A stretch of DNA of 11,826 bases from Patescibacteria group bacterium (GCA_018971765.1 JAGXAA010000027.1:1-11826); one strand, 5' to 3'. Numbered from the stretch's first letter, positions 1 through 7,128 are shown. Program-made: numbers and translations. The notes: generated by a model not told the origin, from the sequence alone.

Positions 1-207
1 ATCCACCGCGTCCCCGTCATCCCAAAGGGTCTGGGGAATAAAACCGTAATCATAAGGAAAGTCCTGCGCGGTGTGAGCGACTCTGTCAAGGGCGATAACG
101 CCGGTGCTCTTGTCTATTTCATATTTATTTTTCGAGCCTTTGTTTATCTCAACGATGACATTCATTTTTTTCGGCTCTCCCGGCGTTATGTTATGCAATA
201 AATTCAT
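1..207 (-). CDS. ppa: Inorganic pyrophosphatase, N-terminal part (runs off left edge)
   Basis: Soluble family I inorganic pyrophosphatase hydrolyses PPi to two phosphates in the cytoplasm and so pulls nucleic-acid and protein synthesis forward. The 69 codons present begin at ATG 207 and read MNLLHNITPGEP, then VIVEINKGSKNKYEIDK, then DYGFIPQTLWDDGD. The EIxKGSxxKYExDKxxG block and the YxxDYGFIPxTLxDDGDxxD block are family hallmarks that carry substrate and Mg2+ ligands (the Lys of KGS, the Asp residues of DDGD). The frame is open at base 1, so roughly the last 60% of the usual 170-180 residues is missing. It starts 56 bp after the nusA stop on the same strand, with no hairpin between them, so it may be cotranscribed with nusA. 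No Shine-Dalgarno sequence precedes the ATG. The frame has no in-window stop, which makes it easy to miss. Confidence 0.93.
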   Translation of the reverse strand, partial: MNLLHNITPGEPKKMNVIVEINKGSKNKYEIDKSTGVIALDRVAHTAQDFPYDYGFIPQTLWDDGDAVD

Positions 208-263
208 ATGTTTGGTTTTAGACGCATTTTAATTTAAATTGATAAAACTTCTCAAATCCGATG

Positions 264-1445
264 TTAATTTTTTACCGAATCGCCCATTTCAACATTCTTG
301 CCGTCAGTCGAGACCACACTGCCTCCTTTCATAGACTGAATGTCTATTTTCCAAGAAGTCAACTTCGCCGCCAACCGCACATTTTGCCCGCCTTTGCCGA
401 TAGCGAGAGATTGCTGGTCTTCCGAAACTTCGACGGTGGCTTTTTTCTCCTCTTCACTGATCAAAACGCCGATTACTTTAGCAGGCGACAGGGCGTCTTC
501 AATAAATTTTTTCGGATCGGCCGACCATTCCATTATATCCAATTTTTCGCCGCCAAGCTCGCTCATAACGGTTGAAACGCGGACACCCCTCTGCCCGACC
601 ATCGCTCCCACAGGGTCGATGTGCTCGTCGCTTGAAATGACGGCGATTTTGGATCTGGAACCCGCTTCTCTGGCAATTGCTTTTATCGCGACTGTTCCGC
701 TCGCCACTTCCGGCGATTCCATCTTGAACAGCTCTTCGATGAATTTCGGATGGGAACGCGACAATTTCAAAAATATTCCTCTGGGAGTTTCCTCGACCCT
801 GTAAAGATAGGCGCGGACCCTTTCTCCTTGTCTGTATCTTTCCCCGGGAATCTGCTCTTCAAAAGGAAGTATTGCCGTGGCCCGTCCCATATCTATGAAA
901 ATGTTGCCTCTTTCGATTCTCTGCACCGTGCCGCTAACGATCTCGCCTTCCCTCTTGCCGTATTCGTTAAGCACGGAAATTTTCTCCGCCTCTCTTATTT
1001 TCTGAATTATGACCTGCTTGGCCGTCTGAGCCGATATTCTTCCGAATTCGTCCTTTAATTCAAGCGGGAAAATCATCTCGTCGCCCAGTTTGGCGTCTTT
1101 CTTTATCCTTTTGGCATCCTCGAGAAGAATGTGATGTTCCGGATTGAAATAAATCTTTTCGTCTTCTTCTTTCGGGATGCCGACTGGTTCGTCAACAATA
1201 GCGTCATAGCCGTTTTCTTTCATAATGACCTGCGATTCGTCAACGACGATTTTAACCTGGCTGAATTCGGTTTTTCCGCTATTTATATCGAATTTTGCCA
1301 AAATGATTTGACCTCTCTTCCCGTATTCTTTCTTGTAAGCGGTCGCCAAAGCCATTTCGATGGCCTCAATCATTTTTTCGCGGGGAATGCCCCGCTCTTC
1401 CTGCAACTGTTCCAAAACCGAATTTATTACTTTTAAATCAAACAT
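264..1445 (-). CDS. nusA: Transcription termination/antitermination factor NusA
   Basis: NusA binds RNA polymerase and nascent RNA and modulates pausing, intrinsic termination and antitermination. The 393-residue protein shows the N-terminal polymerase-binding domain (about 1-140, starting MFDLKVINSVLEQLQEERGI), an S1 domain (about 165-230, GEIVSGTVQRIERGNIFIDMG), KH1 (about 235-310, with VGQRGVR) and KH2 (about 320-375, with AIGKGGQNVRLAAKLT). It ends soon after KH2, so the acidic repeats found in E. coli (495 aa) are absent, as in Gram-positive and other short NusA proteins. A TTG six codons upstream would extend the frame to 1463. I prefer ATG 1445 because MFDL aligns with family N-termini. 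No Shine-Dalgarno is visible. The long structured region upstream suggests regulated expression. The usual partners rimP and infB do not flank it: comM lies upstream and ppa downstream. Confidence 0.97.
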   Translation of the reverse strand: MFDLKVINSVLEQLQEERGIPREKMIEAIEMALATAYKKEYGKRGQIILAKFDINSGKTEFSQVKIVVDESQVIMKENGYDAIVDEPVGIPKEEDEKIYFNPEHHILLEDAKRIKKDAKLGDEMIFPLELKDEFGRISAQTAKQVIIQKIREAEKISVLNEYGKREGEIVSGTVQRIERGNIFIDMGRATAILPFEEQIPGERYRQGERVRAYLYRVEETPRGIFLKLSRSHPKFIEELFKMESPEVASGTVAIKAIAREAGSRSKIAVISSDEHIDPVGAMVGQRGVRVSTVMSELGGEKLDIMEWSADPKKFIEDALSPAKVIGVLISEEEKKATVEVSEDQQSLAIGKGGQNVRLAAKLTSWKIDIQSMKGGSVVSTDGKNVEMGDSVKN

Positions 1446-1473
1446 AATTTTGAAAAATTTCAAATCTTAACTT

Positions 1474-1578
1474 TGAATTGCGAAACGCAAAAAATTTATA
1501 GTCTGGTTGAACAAAAACGCCTTAAGAGACAAAGAGTTTTTGCGACCCGAAGACTTAAATTTTTCGTTTCGTAATTCA
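1474..1578. repeat. 105-bp imperfect inverted repeat in the nusA leader
   Basis: The left arm at 1474-1503 and the right arm at 1552-1578 are reverse complements over about 27 positions apart from one base difference and small gaps. The outer pair is TGAATTGCGAAACG (1474-1487) with CGTTTCGTAATTCA (1565-1578), and the inner pair is AAAAATTTATAGTC with GACTTAAATTTTT. Inside the 48-nt loop, AAAAAC (1513-1518) can pair with GTTTTT (1536-1541). The RNA could fold as one long stem in the nusA 5' leader. The left end ACTTTGAATTGCGAAACGC (1470-1488) matches 18 of 19 bases at 3781-3799, so the two sites share a repeated core. This could be a decayed MITE or REP-like element, or a functional leader structure. 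Sequence alone does not decide. Confidence 0.75.
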
Positions 1579-1589
1579 TAGTCTTAATC

Positions 1590-1646
1590 TTAAACTTGCG
1601 TTTCATATTTTGCTAAAAAATTAAGTCCGCTTTCGGCGAACTTCAT
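1590..1646 (-). CDS. Possible 18-aa leader peptide upstream of nusA
   Basis: A tiny frame starts at ATG 1646 and stops with TAA at 1590, encoding MKFAESGLNFLAKYETQV. It lies about 20 nt downstream of the expected start of the promoter at 1674-1702. Its first eight codons coincide with the terminator-like hairpin at 1623-1643, so ribosomes on it would prevent that hairpin from forming. I see no Shine-Dalgarno sequence and no homology I recognise. A frame this short occurs easily by chance. Its only support is its position over the hairpin, so treat it as a candidate. Confidence 0.2.
   Translation of the reverse strand: MKFAESGLNFLAKYETQV
1615..1643 (-). terminator. Terminator-like hairpin in the nusA leader
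   Basis: On the minus strand AAGTTCGC, loop CGAAA, GCGGACTT forms an 8-bp stem with one U-G pair, followed directly by AATTTTTT. This is the shape of an intrinsic terminator. It lies about 90 nt after the comM stop and only about 25-50 nt into the predicted nusA transcript. It could end comM readthrough, act as an attenuator for nusA, or both. Confidence 0.55.
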
Positions 1647-1673
1647 AACTCAAACTCAACGGCAACGATTCAC

Positions 1674-1702
1674 ATATTACATCAGTGAATAAAATTAGTC
1701 AA
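1674..1702 (-). promoter_or_regulatory. Sigma-70-like promoter for nusA
   Basis: On the minus strand TTGACT (1697-1702), a 17-bp spacer and TAATAT (1674-1679) make a near-consensus promoter just past the comM stop at 1732. Transcription should start near 1667, giving a leader of about 220 nt before the nusA ATG at 1445. That leader contains the terminator-like hairpin, the tiny ORF and the long inverted repeat. Confidence 0.6.
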
Positions 1703-1731
1703 ATTTTTGCGCGCGAAGACCAGCTGACCAA

Positions 1732-3315
1732 TTAAACGGTCATCTTTTTCGGCCGATACTGCAGGGCTTCAAGGATGTGGTTGGTCTCAACTTCGTCAGA
1801 GCCGGCGAGGTCGGCGATGGTGCGGGAGAGTTTGATTACGCGGTGATAAGCGCGCGCCGATAAATCCAGTTTTTCCGCCGATGAGTTTAAAATTTCTTTG
1901 ACTTCTTTTTTTAAATTTACCATTTTGCTCAAGTCGCGCGTGTTCATTTCACTGTTCGTTTTTGTTCCCTTTCGCGATTCAGCAAATCTTTTCTTTTGAA
2001 TTTCTCTGGCGGCGATTACTCTCTTTTTTATTTCTTTCGTCGCGTCGCCGTCGTTTTTGTCGCTGGAAAGTTTTTGATGGTCGACTTTTGAAACTTCAAG
2101 CCACATGTCAATCCGATCAATAATCGGCCCGGATATTTTTCTTTGATACTTCACGAGATTTATCGGGGCGCAAACGCAATCCTTGCCCTTGGTTCCGAAG
2201 TTTCCACAAGGGCATGGATTCATCGCCGCGATCAAAATAAAATTGGCGGGAAAACTGAAGGATCCTTTTGCCCGAGAGATATTTATTTCCCTTTCTTCAA
2301 GCGGCTGTCTCAATGTTTCAATTACCCGCCTGTCGAATTCGGCGAATTCGTCAAGAAACAGAACGCCTCTGTGAGCAAGCGTCACTTCCCCGGGCTTCGG
2401 CGTCGCGCCTCCTCCGACCATTGAAACATAAGACGCGGTGTGGTGAGGCGACCGCATAGGAGGATTCCCCACCAAGTCCCCTTGAAGCGTTCTGGCGATT
2501 GAATGTATGGCCGTGATTTCCAGCACTTCGTCAAACGATAGCGGCGGCAAAATATGGCTGAAGGCTTTGGCGAGCATCGTTTTGCCCGTGCCCGGCGGCC
2601 CGTACATCGCGATGTTGTGCCCTCCGGCGGCGGCAATCTCCAGCCCTCTTTTCGCCGTCTCCTGCCCTTTTATTTCGGAGAAATCAATGTCGCACTCCTC
2701 TTCTTTGAATTCAATCTTTGTTGGCGGTTCCGGCTTAAGTTTAATTTGAATTTCAGTTTCAGTCTGATTCTCTCCATTCTCGCCGCCGACCGTTCGCCTT
2801 TCATCAAGATGCGTGATAACTTCCTGAATGTTTTTTACTCCAAAAATTTTTATGCCGTCGATGAGCGCCGCTTCGCGAGCATTTTCTTTCGGCAAGTAAA
2901 TCTCTTCAAAACCGCGCTTTTTAGCTTCTTCCGCGATTGCCAAGACTCCGCTTATTTTCCTCACTTCCCCGTCCAAAGACAGCTCGCCTAAAAATATTTT
3001 TCCGGACGGATTGAATTTTATTTCCTCAGTTGCGAGAAGGTACGCTAAAGCCATTCCCAGATCAAACGCAGGTCCCTCTTTTTTCAAATCGGCCGGCGCG
3101 AGCGCGATGACGATTTTTTGATTTTTCTGCTTGGGCGATTTGAAACCCGAATTTTTTATCGCCGCGGACACTCTGTCCCGCGATTCTTCCACCGCTTTAT
3201 CCGGCAATCCGACTACCGAAAAAGCGTAAAGACCTTTGGAAAGATCGACTTCAATGTCAACTATTTGCGCCTTGAGCAAGGTCACCTGGGCGCTGTATGC
3301 TTTTGCAAAGCTCAT
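1732..3315 (-). CDS. comM: ComM/YifB-family AAA+ ATPase (Mg-chelatase-like)
   Basis: In naturally competent bacteria ComM is a hexameric AAA+ helicase that promotes branch migration when incoming DNA strands recombine. The 527-residue protein has the N-terminal ComM/ChlI domain (about 1-175, with SVVGLPDKAVEESRDRV and PADLKKEGPAFDLGMALAYL). A linker rich in Glu and Gln follows (about 175-208), then the Mg-chelatase ATPase core with Walker A GPPGTGKT (239-246) and Walker B VLFLDEF (318-324). The Cys-rich NPCPCG...C.C segment (366-382) is typical of the family, and the C-terminal Mg-chelatase domain contains LSARAYHRVIKLSRTIADL. Length is close to the usual 500-510 residues and no key motif is missing. 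The start at ATG 3315 matches family N-termini (SFAKAYSA), though no Shine-Dalgarno precedes it. It follows dksA by 44 bp and may be cotranscribed. Competence is reported in few CPR bacteria, but comM is widespread. Confidence 0.96.
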   Translation of the reverse strand: MSFAKAYSAQVTLLKAQIVDIEVDLSKGLYAFSVVGLPDKAVEESRDRVSAAIKNSGFKSPKQKNQKIVIALAPADLKKEGPAFDLGMALAYLLATEEIKFNPSGKIFLGELSLDGEVRKISGVLAIAEEAKKRGFEEIYLPKENAREAALIDGIKIFGVKNIQEVITHLDERRTVGGENGENQTETEIQIKLKPEPPTKIEFKEEECDIDFSEIKGQETAKRGLEIAAAGGHNIAMYGPPGTGKTMLAKAFSHILPPLSFDEVLEITAIHSIARTLQGDLVGNPPMRSPHHTASYVSMVGGGATPKPGEVTLAHRGVLFLDEFAEFDRRVIETLRQPLEEREINISRAKGSFSFPANFILIAAMNPCPCGNFGTKGKDCVCAPINLVKYQRKISGPIIDRIDMWLEVSKVDHQKLSSDKNDGDATKEIKKRVIAAREIQKKRFAESRKGTKTNSEMNTRDLSKMVNLKKEVKEILNSSAEKLDLSARAYHRVIKLSRTIADLAGSDEVETNHILEALQYRPKKMTV

Positions 3316-3359
3316 TTAATTTAATCGGCGGCGCCAAGTAAATTTGGACTTTAGAAAAA

Positions 3360-3740
3360 CTAATTTATCTCAAATTTCACGGATTTTGCATGTTCCAAAC
3401 AAGTCTTGGCCGCCGGGTTTGCCTCCAGTCTCTTCATCGGTATGGGCTTTCCGTCCCCTTCGCACAAGCCATAGGTTCCGTCTTCTATTTTTTTTAGCGC
3501 CATTTTGACGTCATTCAGCTGTATTTCAAGCTCTTTCAAAATAGCGGTATTTTCCTCAAAATTCTCGATTGATTCGGCCACTTCAATCCTATCAGCCGAG
3601 TCGGCTTCCGCATCCGTCGGAACGGCCTGCCAATCATTCGGATTGGAAGGGTTGACTCTGCCGACAGTTTTCAGCTCATTTTCAATTTTCACCCGCTCCG
3701 CCTCAAGTTTTTCCCTAAAATATTTTAAATCCAGTTTCAT
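3360..3740 (-). CDS. DksA/TraR-family protein with altered zinc finger
   Basis: DksA/TraR proteins enter the RNA polymerase secondary channel and adjust promoter response, often with ppGpp. The 126-residue protein has an N-terminal helical coiled-coil region (about 3-30 and 55-85) and a C-terminal finger region reading YGLCEGDGKPIPMKRLEANP followed by CLEH. The family pattern is C-x2-C...C-x2-C. Here the second Cys position is Asp and the fourth is His, leaving C-D-C-H. Zinc binding may therefore be weak, altered or lost. The frame can be extended upstream to 3833, but that stretch runs through a perfect inverted repeat and is unlike the family. MKLDLKYFREKLE at 3740 fits, with a possible -10 box 7 nt before it. 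The acidic residues at the usual coiled-coil tip are not clearly identifiable, so a role as true DksA rather than a TraR/YocK-like relative is open. Confidence 0.88.
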   Translation of the reverse strand: MKLDLKYFREKLEAERVKIENELKTVGRVNPSNPNDWQAVPTDAEADSADRIEVAESIENFEENTAILKELEIQLNDVKMALKKIEDGTYGLCEGDGKPIPMKRLEANPAAKTCLEHAKSVKFEIN

Positions 3741-3747
3741 GTCAAAA

Positions 3748-3775
3748 ATAATAGCAAAAGAGAAAATAAAAGCAA
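3748..3775 (-). promoter_or_regulatory. Possible dksA-like promoter, leaderless geometry
   Basis: On the minus strand TTGCTT (3770-3775), a 16-bp spacer and TATTAT (3748-3753) lie with only 7 nt between the -10 box and the ATG at 3740. Transcription would begin at or next to the start codon. The region is T-rich, so chance matches are likely. Support comes from the same geometry at the relB, pnp and rpsO genes. Confidence 0.4.
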
Positions 3776-3780
3776 TAATC

Positions 3781-3827
3781 ACTTTGAATCGCGAAACGCG
3801 CCGAGTGAGAGTTTCGCGATTCAAAGT
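3781..3827. repeat. Perfect 17-bp inverted repeat between the membrane-protein gene and dksA
   Basis: ACTTTGAATCGCGAAAC (3781-3797) and its exact reverse complement (3811-3827) flank a 13-nt loop. It lies after the stop of the 3895-4908 gene and just upstream of the proposed dksA promoter. As RNA it is a strong hairpin that could end the pnp transcript, although no clean U tract follows on the minus strand. Its left arm plus two bases recurs at 1470-1488 with one change, so it may belong to a dispersed palindromic repeat family. Confidence 0.85.
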
Positions 3828-3894
3828 AATCAAAATTATAGATTTTAGGTGACGGATTGCAAAATAAAAAATTCATTCCGCGACAGATTTTTTC

Positions 3895-4908
3895 CTATCT
3901 AATCGTCCGCGACCGTATGATTCTGTCAAACAATTCGGCCAAAGTGTCCGTGTTTGCGGCAATTATAACGGTCTCTTTGTCAAACAGAGAATAAATCAAA
4001 ATGACATTATCATCGCTATTTTTCAACACTCTCGCGTCTTTGTTTTTCACCAAGACATCTTCGAAGTCTTTGTTGCCGGCGGAAACATGCGGAGCAGTCG
4101 CGGTCGCTTCCCCGCTTGACGATTCGCCATTCAAAGAAAACAGACCGCTCAAGTCCGCTCTCATATTTTTTTCCCATAACAGCATTCCGGCAAAAGCATT
4201 TTCATAAGAATCGGTTTTCAATATTATAAAAGGATGATTGCCGTTTGAATAATGAACGCCCAGCATATATTCGGTTTTTAATGATCGAAGCAGTGAATCC
4301 GGCATTCTGGAATTTATCAGAGACATAAATTTTTTAGAGGAAATCACCTTGTTTGGCAATTTTTCTTTACCGGCGGATTTGTTATTTTCAGTTATGTAAA
4401 TATTTCGTATTGAATTTTCCGCGGCGCCGGCCAATTTCAGACTATCTGACAGCAAACTGTTCAAATCATTTCCGCCTATTTCATCAAGGTTAATTTCCTT
4501 ATTGGAGTCCGCCGTTATCAAAGATTTTATTTGGGGCTGATCTTGGGGCGCGGGCTTAACTTTTTCTTTTATGTAATTTAAATTAAAAGCTCCGATCCCC
4601 GCCAAGACGAAAAGCATGCTGATGATGAATATGAATATTTTTCTTGAGCTTAAAGCGGCGGCAGGATTTGTTTCTCTATCCGCGTCTTCAATCAGTTGAT
4701 ACTCTTGTTTCTTTTTCTGTTCCGCGAGAGCGATGCTCAATGAAGAGGCATGCTCAATCCGAATAGCTTCTTCGGTGTCGCTTTTATAAGTTCTCACGAT
4801 GCTTTGCTTGGGGATATTTTTCCCCGCCGGCGATTTCGCTGAATTTTCAGTTGGCGAATAATCGCCTCCATCCATCACATTTTTATAATTTTGAAATTTA
4901 TTTTCCAT
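3895..4908 (-). CDS. Single-pass membrane protein of unknown function
   Basis: I do not recognise a characterised family. The 337-residue product has a polar N-terminal segment of about 90 residues, one clear membrane helix (about 91-110, IFIFIISMLFVLAGIGAFNL), then a Lys/Pro/Gln linker (about 113-125) and a C-terminal domain of about 210 residues. With positive residues just before the helix (SSRK) and no cleavable signal peptide, the N-terminus is probably cytoplasmic and the large C-terminal domain outside. The C-terminal part has alternating beta/alpha character, including YMLGVHYSNGNHPFIILKT, ENAFAGMLLWEKNM and NVILIYSLFDKETVIIAA, and a low-complexity Ser/Gly/Ala stretch near residues 259-277. 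It has no catalytic motif and no cysteine. It begins 24 bp after the pnp stop and is probably cotranscribed with pnp. A CATAAT box ends 7 nt before its ATG, but no good -35 goes with it. Confidence 0.88.
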   Translation of the reverse strand: MENKFQNYKNVMDGGDYSPTENSAKSPAGKNIPKQSIVRTYKSDTEEAIRIEHASSLSIALAEQKKKQEYQLIEDADRETNPAAALSSRKIFIFIISMLFVLAGIGAFNLNYIKEKVKPAPQDQPQIKSLITADSNKEINLDEIGGNDLNSLLSDSLKLAGAAENSIRNIYITENNKSAGKEKLPNKVISSKKFMSLINSRMPDSLLRSLKTEYMLGVHYSNGNHPFIILKTDSYENAFAGMLLWEKNMRADLSGLFSLNGESSSGEATATAPHVSAGNKDFEDVLVKNKDARVLKNSDDNVILIYSLFDKETVIIAANTDTLAELFDRIIRSRTIR

Positions 4909-4932
4909 AACGCGTATTATGTTCGCGCAAAT

Positions 4933-7053
4933 TTAAACCAGCCCTTTTCTCTTGGTAAAATTCGGATCGATGTCTTTTATTGACAAACTGATTTTTTTCT
5001 TGACTTCATCCACTTCTTTGATTACGACGGCGACTTTCTCGCCCACATTGATGATTTTATCTATCCTGTCAATTCTGAAAGGGGCGATTTCCGATATGTG
5101 GACAAGCCCTTCGACATTCGGCGCGATGCGGACAAGAGCTCCAAAGTCAAAAATTTTAGTCACTTCTCCTTCAAATTTTTCTCCGATTTTGTATTCTCGA
5201 GTCATCTCTTCAATTATTTTTTGGGCCCTGGCGGCGGAATCATTCTTGCCGGTTATGAAGACCGCGCCGTCATTCTCAATATCAATTTCCGCTCCAGTTT
5301 TATCTTTTATTTCGTTCACGGTTTTCCCTCCCGCGCCTATGACAAGTCCTATCTGGTCCGGTTTTATTTTAATAATCACGACTCTCGGCGCGTTCGGCGA
5401 TATTTCTTTTCTCGGCGCTCTTATCGCCGATTCAATTTTGTCTAAAATATGAAGACGGGCGGTCCTTGCTTTTTCCAGGGCTTCAGCGATTATCGGGATA
5501 GGAATTCCACTCACCTTAATATCCATTTGTATCGCCGTTATTCCATCTCTTGTGCCGGCGACTTTGAAATCCATATCACCGTGATGGTCTTCGTAACCTT
5601 GAATATCGGTCAAAACTTTGTATTCAGTCGGACTGCGCATCATAAGTCCCGAAGCAATACCAGCGACCGGCGCTTTTATCGGGACACCGGCGTCCATGAG
5701 CGCGATTGTTCCTCCGCAGACTGAAGCCATCGAAGTGGAACCGTTTGATGCCATTGATTCTGAAACGATTCTTATCGTGTAGGGAAATTGTTCTTGAGAC
5801 GGAATAACCGGAGAAAGGGCTTTCTCGGCCAGCGCGCCGTGACCGATCATTCTTCTGTTCGTCCCGCCGATTTTGCCGGTTTCGCCGGTTGAAAACGGAG
5901 GAAAATTATAGTGATGGATAAAACGCTTGTCGGTCTGCTGTTCCTCCATACTATCAATAATTTGCGAATCCTGCGGCCCTCCCAGTGTCGCCACCGACAA
6001 CACATGAGTTCCTCCTCGATAGAAAATTCCCGAACCATGAAGCACCGGAGAAATTCCGCCCGCTTCCGCGTAAATGGGACGGATTTCATCGACTCCTCTG
6101 CCGTCCGGTCTTCTCCCGTTATCAATCGCTTCTTTGTGAACAAGGTCGTCTATCGCTTTTTCGAAATAAGAATCGGCAATGTTCAGATTTTCTTCGGATA
6201 ATTTTTCTTTGAAAATTTCTAACCATTCTTTTTTTAGTTCATCGGTGTCTTTCGAGTCAGATTGAGAAAACACGCAATCATACAACTTGCCTTCGATTTT
6301 CTTCTCAAAAATTTTTTCCAGTCCATCCGGCGCTTTCGGTTTCTCAACAACTTTCTTTTCCTTGCCGATTTCAGCGATTATTTTTTTCTGGAATTCCTGG
6401 ATTTTTTCTATTTCTTCACTGGCTTTTTCCAGCGCTTTACTTACCGCCTCTTCTTTCGCTTCGTTCGCGCCGACCTCAATCATATTGATATTGCCGTCTT
6501 TCCCGCAGGCGACCAAATCAAAATTGTAATTTTTATCGTTTCGGAAATTGTAGCTTGGATTTATTTCAAAATCGGCAGAGCCGTTTTGTTTTCCTATTCT
6601 CACCGCGCTCACCGGTCCTTCCCACGGAATATCGGAAATTCCCAAAGCGAGCGAAGCGCCAATTACCCCCAAAACATCCGGGTCGTATTCATCAAGCGAG
6701 AGAATCGTGATGACAACTTGCACCTCGTTTCTGATGTGCTTTTCAAAAAGCGGACGGATCGTCCTGTCCACCATCCGCCCGCTAAGTATCGCTTCATCAG
6801 ACGGCTTGCCTTCCCTGCGGACGAATCGGCTTCCTAGAATTCTTCCGCCGGCGTAAAATCTCTCCTCATAGTCAACGATGAGCGGGAAGTAATCCAGCCC
6901 GTCTTTGGTTTCAGTAGACATCACCGCAGTCGCGAGCACGACCGTGTTGCCGTATTTAATCATCACCGACCCGTTAGACTGCTCCGCCAAATCGCTGAAA
7001 ATCGCGGTAAGTTTCTTCCCTCCCACCTCCATTGAGTATTCTTTCTTTTTCAC
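4933..7053 (-). CDS. pnp: Polyribonucleotide nucleotidyltransferase (PNPase)
   Basis: PNPase degrades RNA 3' to 5' by phosphorolysis, releasing nucleoside diphosphates, as a ring-shaped trimer. It is a core enzyme of mRNA turnover. The 706-residue protein has the full domain order: RNase PH 1 (about 10-145), helical domain (about 195-300), RNase PH 2 (about 315-545, starting after RRPDGRG), KH (about 555-612, with GxxG loop GAGG at 573-576) and S1 (about 620-695). The active-site signature is intact: TNRRMIGHG (398-406), the SESMASNGSTS loop (431-441), and D489, D495 and K497 in DHHGDMDFKVAG, equivalent to E. coli D486, D492 and K494. Translation starts at GTG 7053, in a MKKKEYSMEVGG context that matches family N-termini; ATG at residue 8 is the alternative. 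No Shine-Dalgarno is seen. rpsO, the common neighbour, is about 2.7 kb upstream, separated by accessory genes. The promoter region and first six codons are duplicated upstream of relBE 1. Confidence 0.98.
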   Translation of the reverse strand: MKKKEYSMEVGGKKLTAIFSDLAEQSNGSVMIKYGNTVVLATAVMSTETKDGLDYFPLIVDYEERFYAGGRILGSRFVRREGKPSDEAILSGRMVDRTIRPLFEKHIRNEVQVVITILSLDEYDPDVLGVIGASLALGISDIPWEGPVSAVRIGKQNGSADFEINPSYNFRNDKNYNFDLVACGKDGNINMIEVGANEAKEEAVSKALEKASEEIEKIQEFQKKIIAEIGKEKKVVEKPKAPDGLEKIFEKKIEGKLYDCVFSQSDSKDTDELKKEWLEIFKEKLSEENLNIADSYFEKAIDDLVHKEAIDNGRRPDGRGVDEIRPIYAEAGGISPVLHGSGIFYRGGTHVLSVATLGGPQDSQIIDSMEEQQTDKRFIHHYNFPPFSTGETGKIGGTNRRMIGHGALAEKALSPVIPSQEQFPYTIRIVSESMASNGSTSMASVCGGTIALMDAGVPIKAPVAGIASGLMMRSPTEYKVLTDIQGYEDHHGDMDFKVAGTRDGITAIQMDIKVSGIPIPIIAEALEKARTARLHILDKIESAIRAPRKEISPNAPRVVIIKIKPDQIGLVIGAGGKTVNEIKDKTGAEIDIENDGAVFITGKNDSAARAQKIIEEMTREYKIGEKFEGEVTKIFDFGALVRIAPNVEGLVHISEIAPFRIDRIDKIINVGEKVAVVIKEVDEVKKKISLSIKDIDPNFTKRKGLV

Positions 7054-7090
7054 GCTTCTATATTATCAGAATTTTCTCGGCAGTGGAAAT
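7035..7090. repeat. Direct repeat copy A: pnp start and promoter region
   Basis: These 56 bp match 7762-7817 at 48 of 56 positions without gaps. The first 19 bases are identical and, on the minus strand, read GTGAAAAAGAAAGAATACT, the first six pnp codons plus one base. The rest covers the sequence just upstream of pnp, including its proposed -10 and -35. The two copies are in the same orientation and bracket relBE 1. Confidence 0.88.
7062..7089 (-). promoter_or_regulatory. Possible pnp promoter overlapping an inverted repeat
   Basis: On the minus strand TTTCCA (7084-7089), a 16-bp spacer and GATAAT (7062-7067) end 8 nt before the GTG start, so the mRNA would be nearly leaderless. CAGAATTT (7067-7074) and AAATTCTG (7087-7094) form an 8-bp inverted repeat across the promoter and could be an operator. 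A second palindrome, AATACT-CT-AGTATT, lies at 7103-7116. The -35 is a weak match. Confidence 0.4.
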
Positions 7091-7128
7091 TCTGAAATAA
7101 CAAATACTCTAGTATTATTTTGATTATC

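Noticed and set aside
261..575. Plus-strand open frames opposite nusA, comM, pnp and fusA
   Set aside because: They lie inside well-conserved minus-strand genes, resemble no family and arise from the reading-frame bias of the real genes.
1485..1576. Second small frame in the nusA leader (MNYETKNLSLRV...)
   Set aside because: It is encoded by the inverted repeat itself, has no ribosome site and does not look like a protein domain.
1708..1731. tRNA-like D-arm sequence (AATTGGTCAGCTGGTC on the minus strand) after comM
   Set aside because: No T-loop motif, anticodon arm or acceptor pairing follows within tRNA distance; it begins at the comM stop and looks accidental.
3741..3833. 31-residue N-terminal extension of the DksA-like protein
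   Set aside because: It is translated from the inverted repeat and a T-rich stretch, and the family N-terminus begins at MKLDLKYF.
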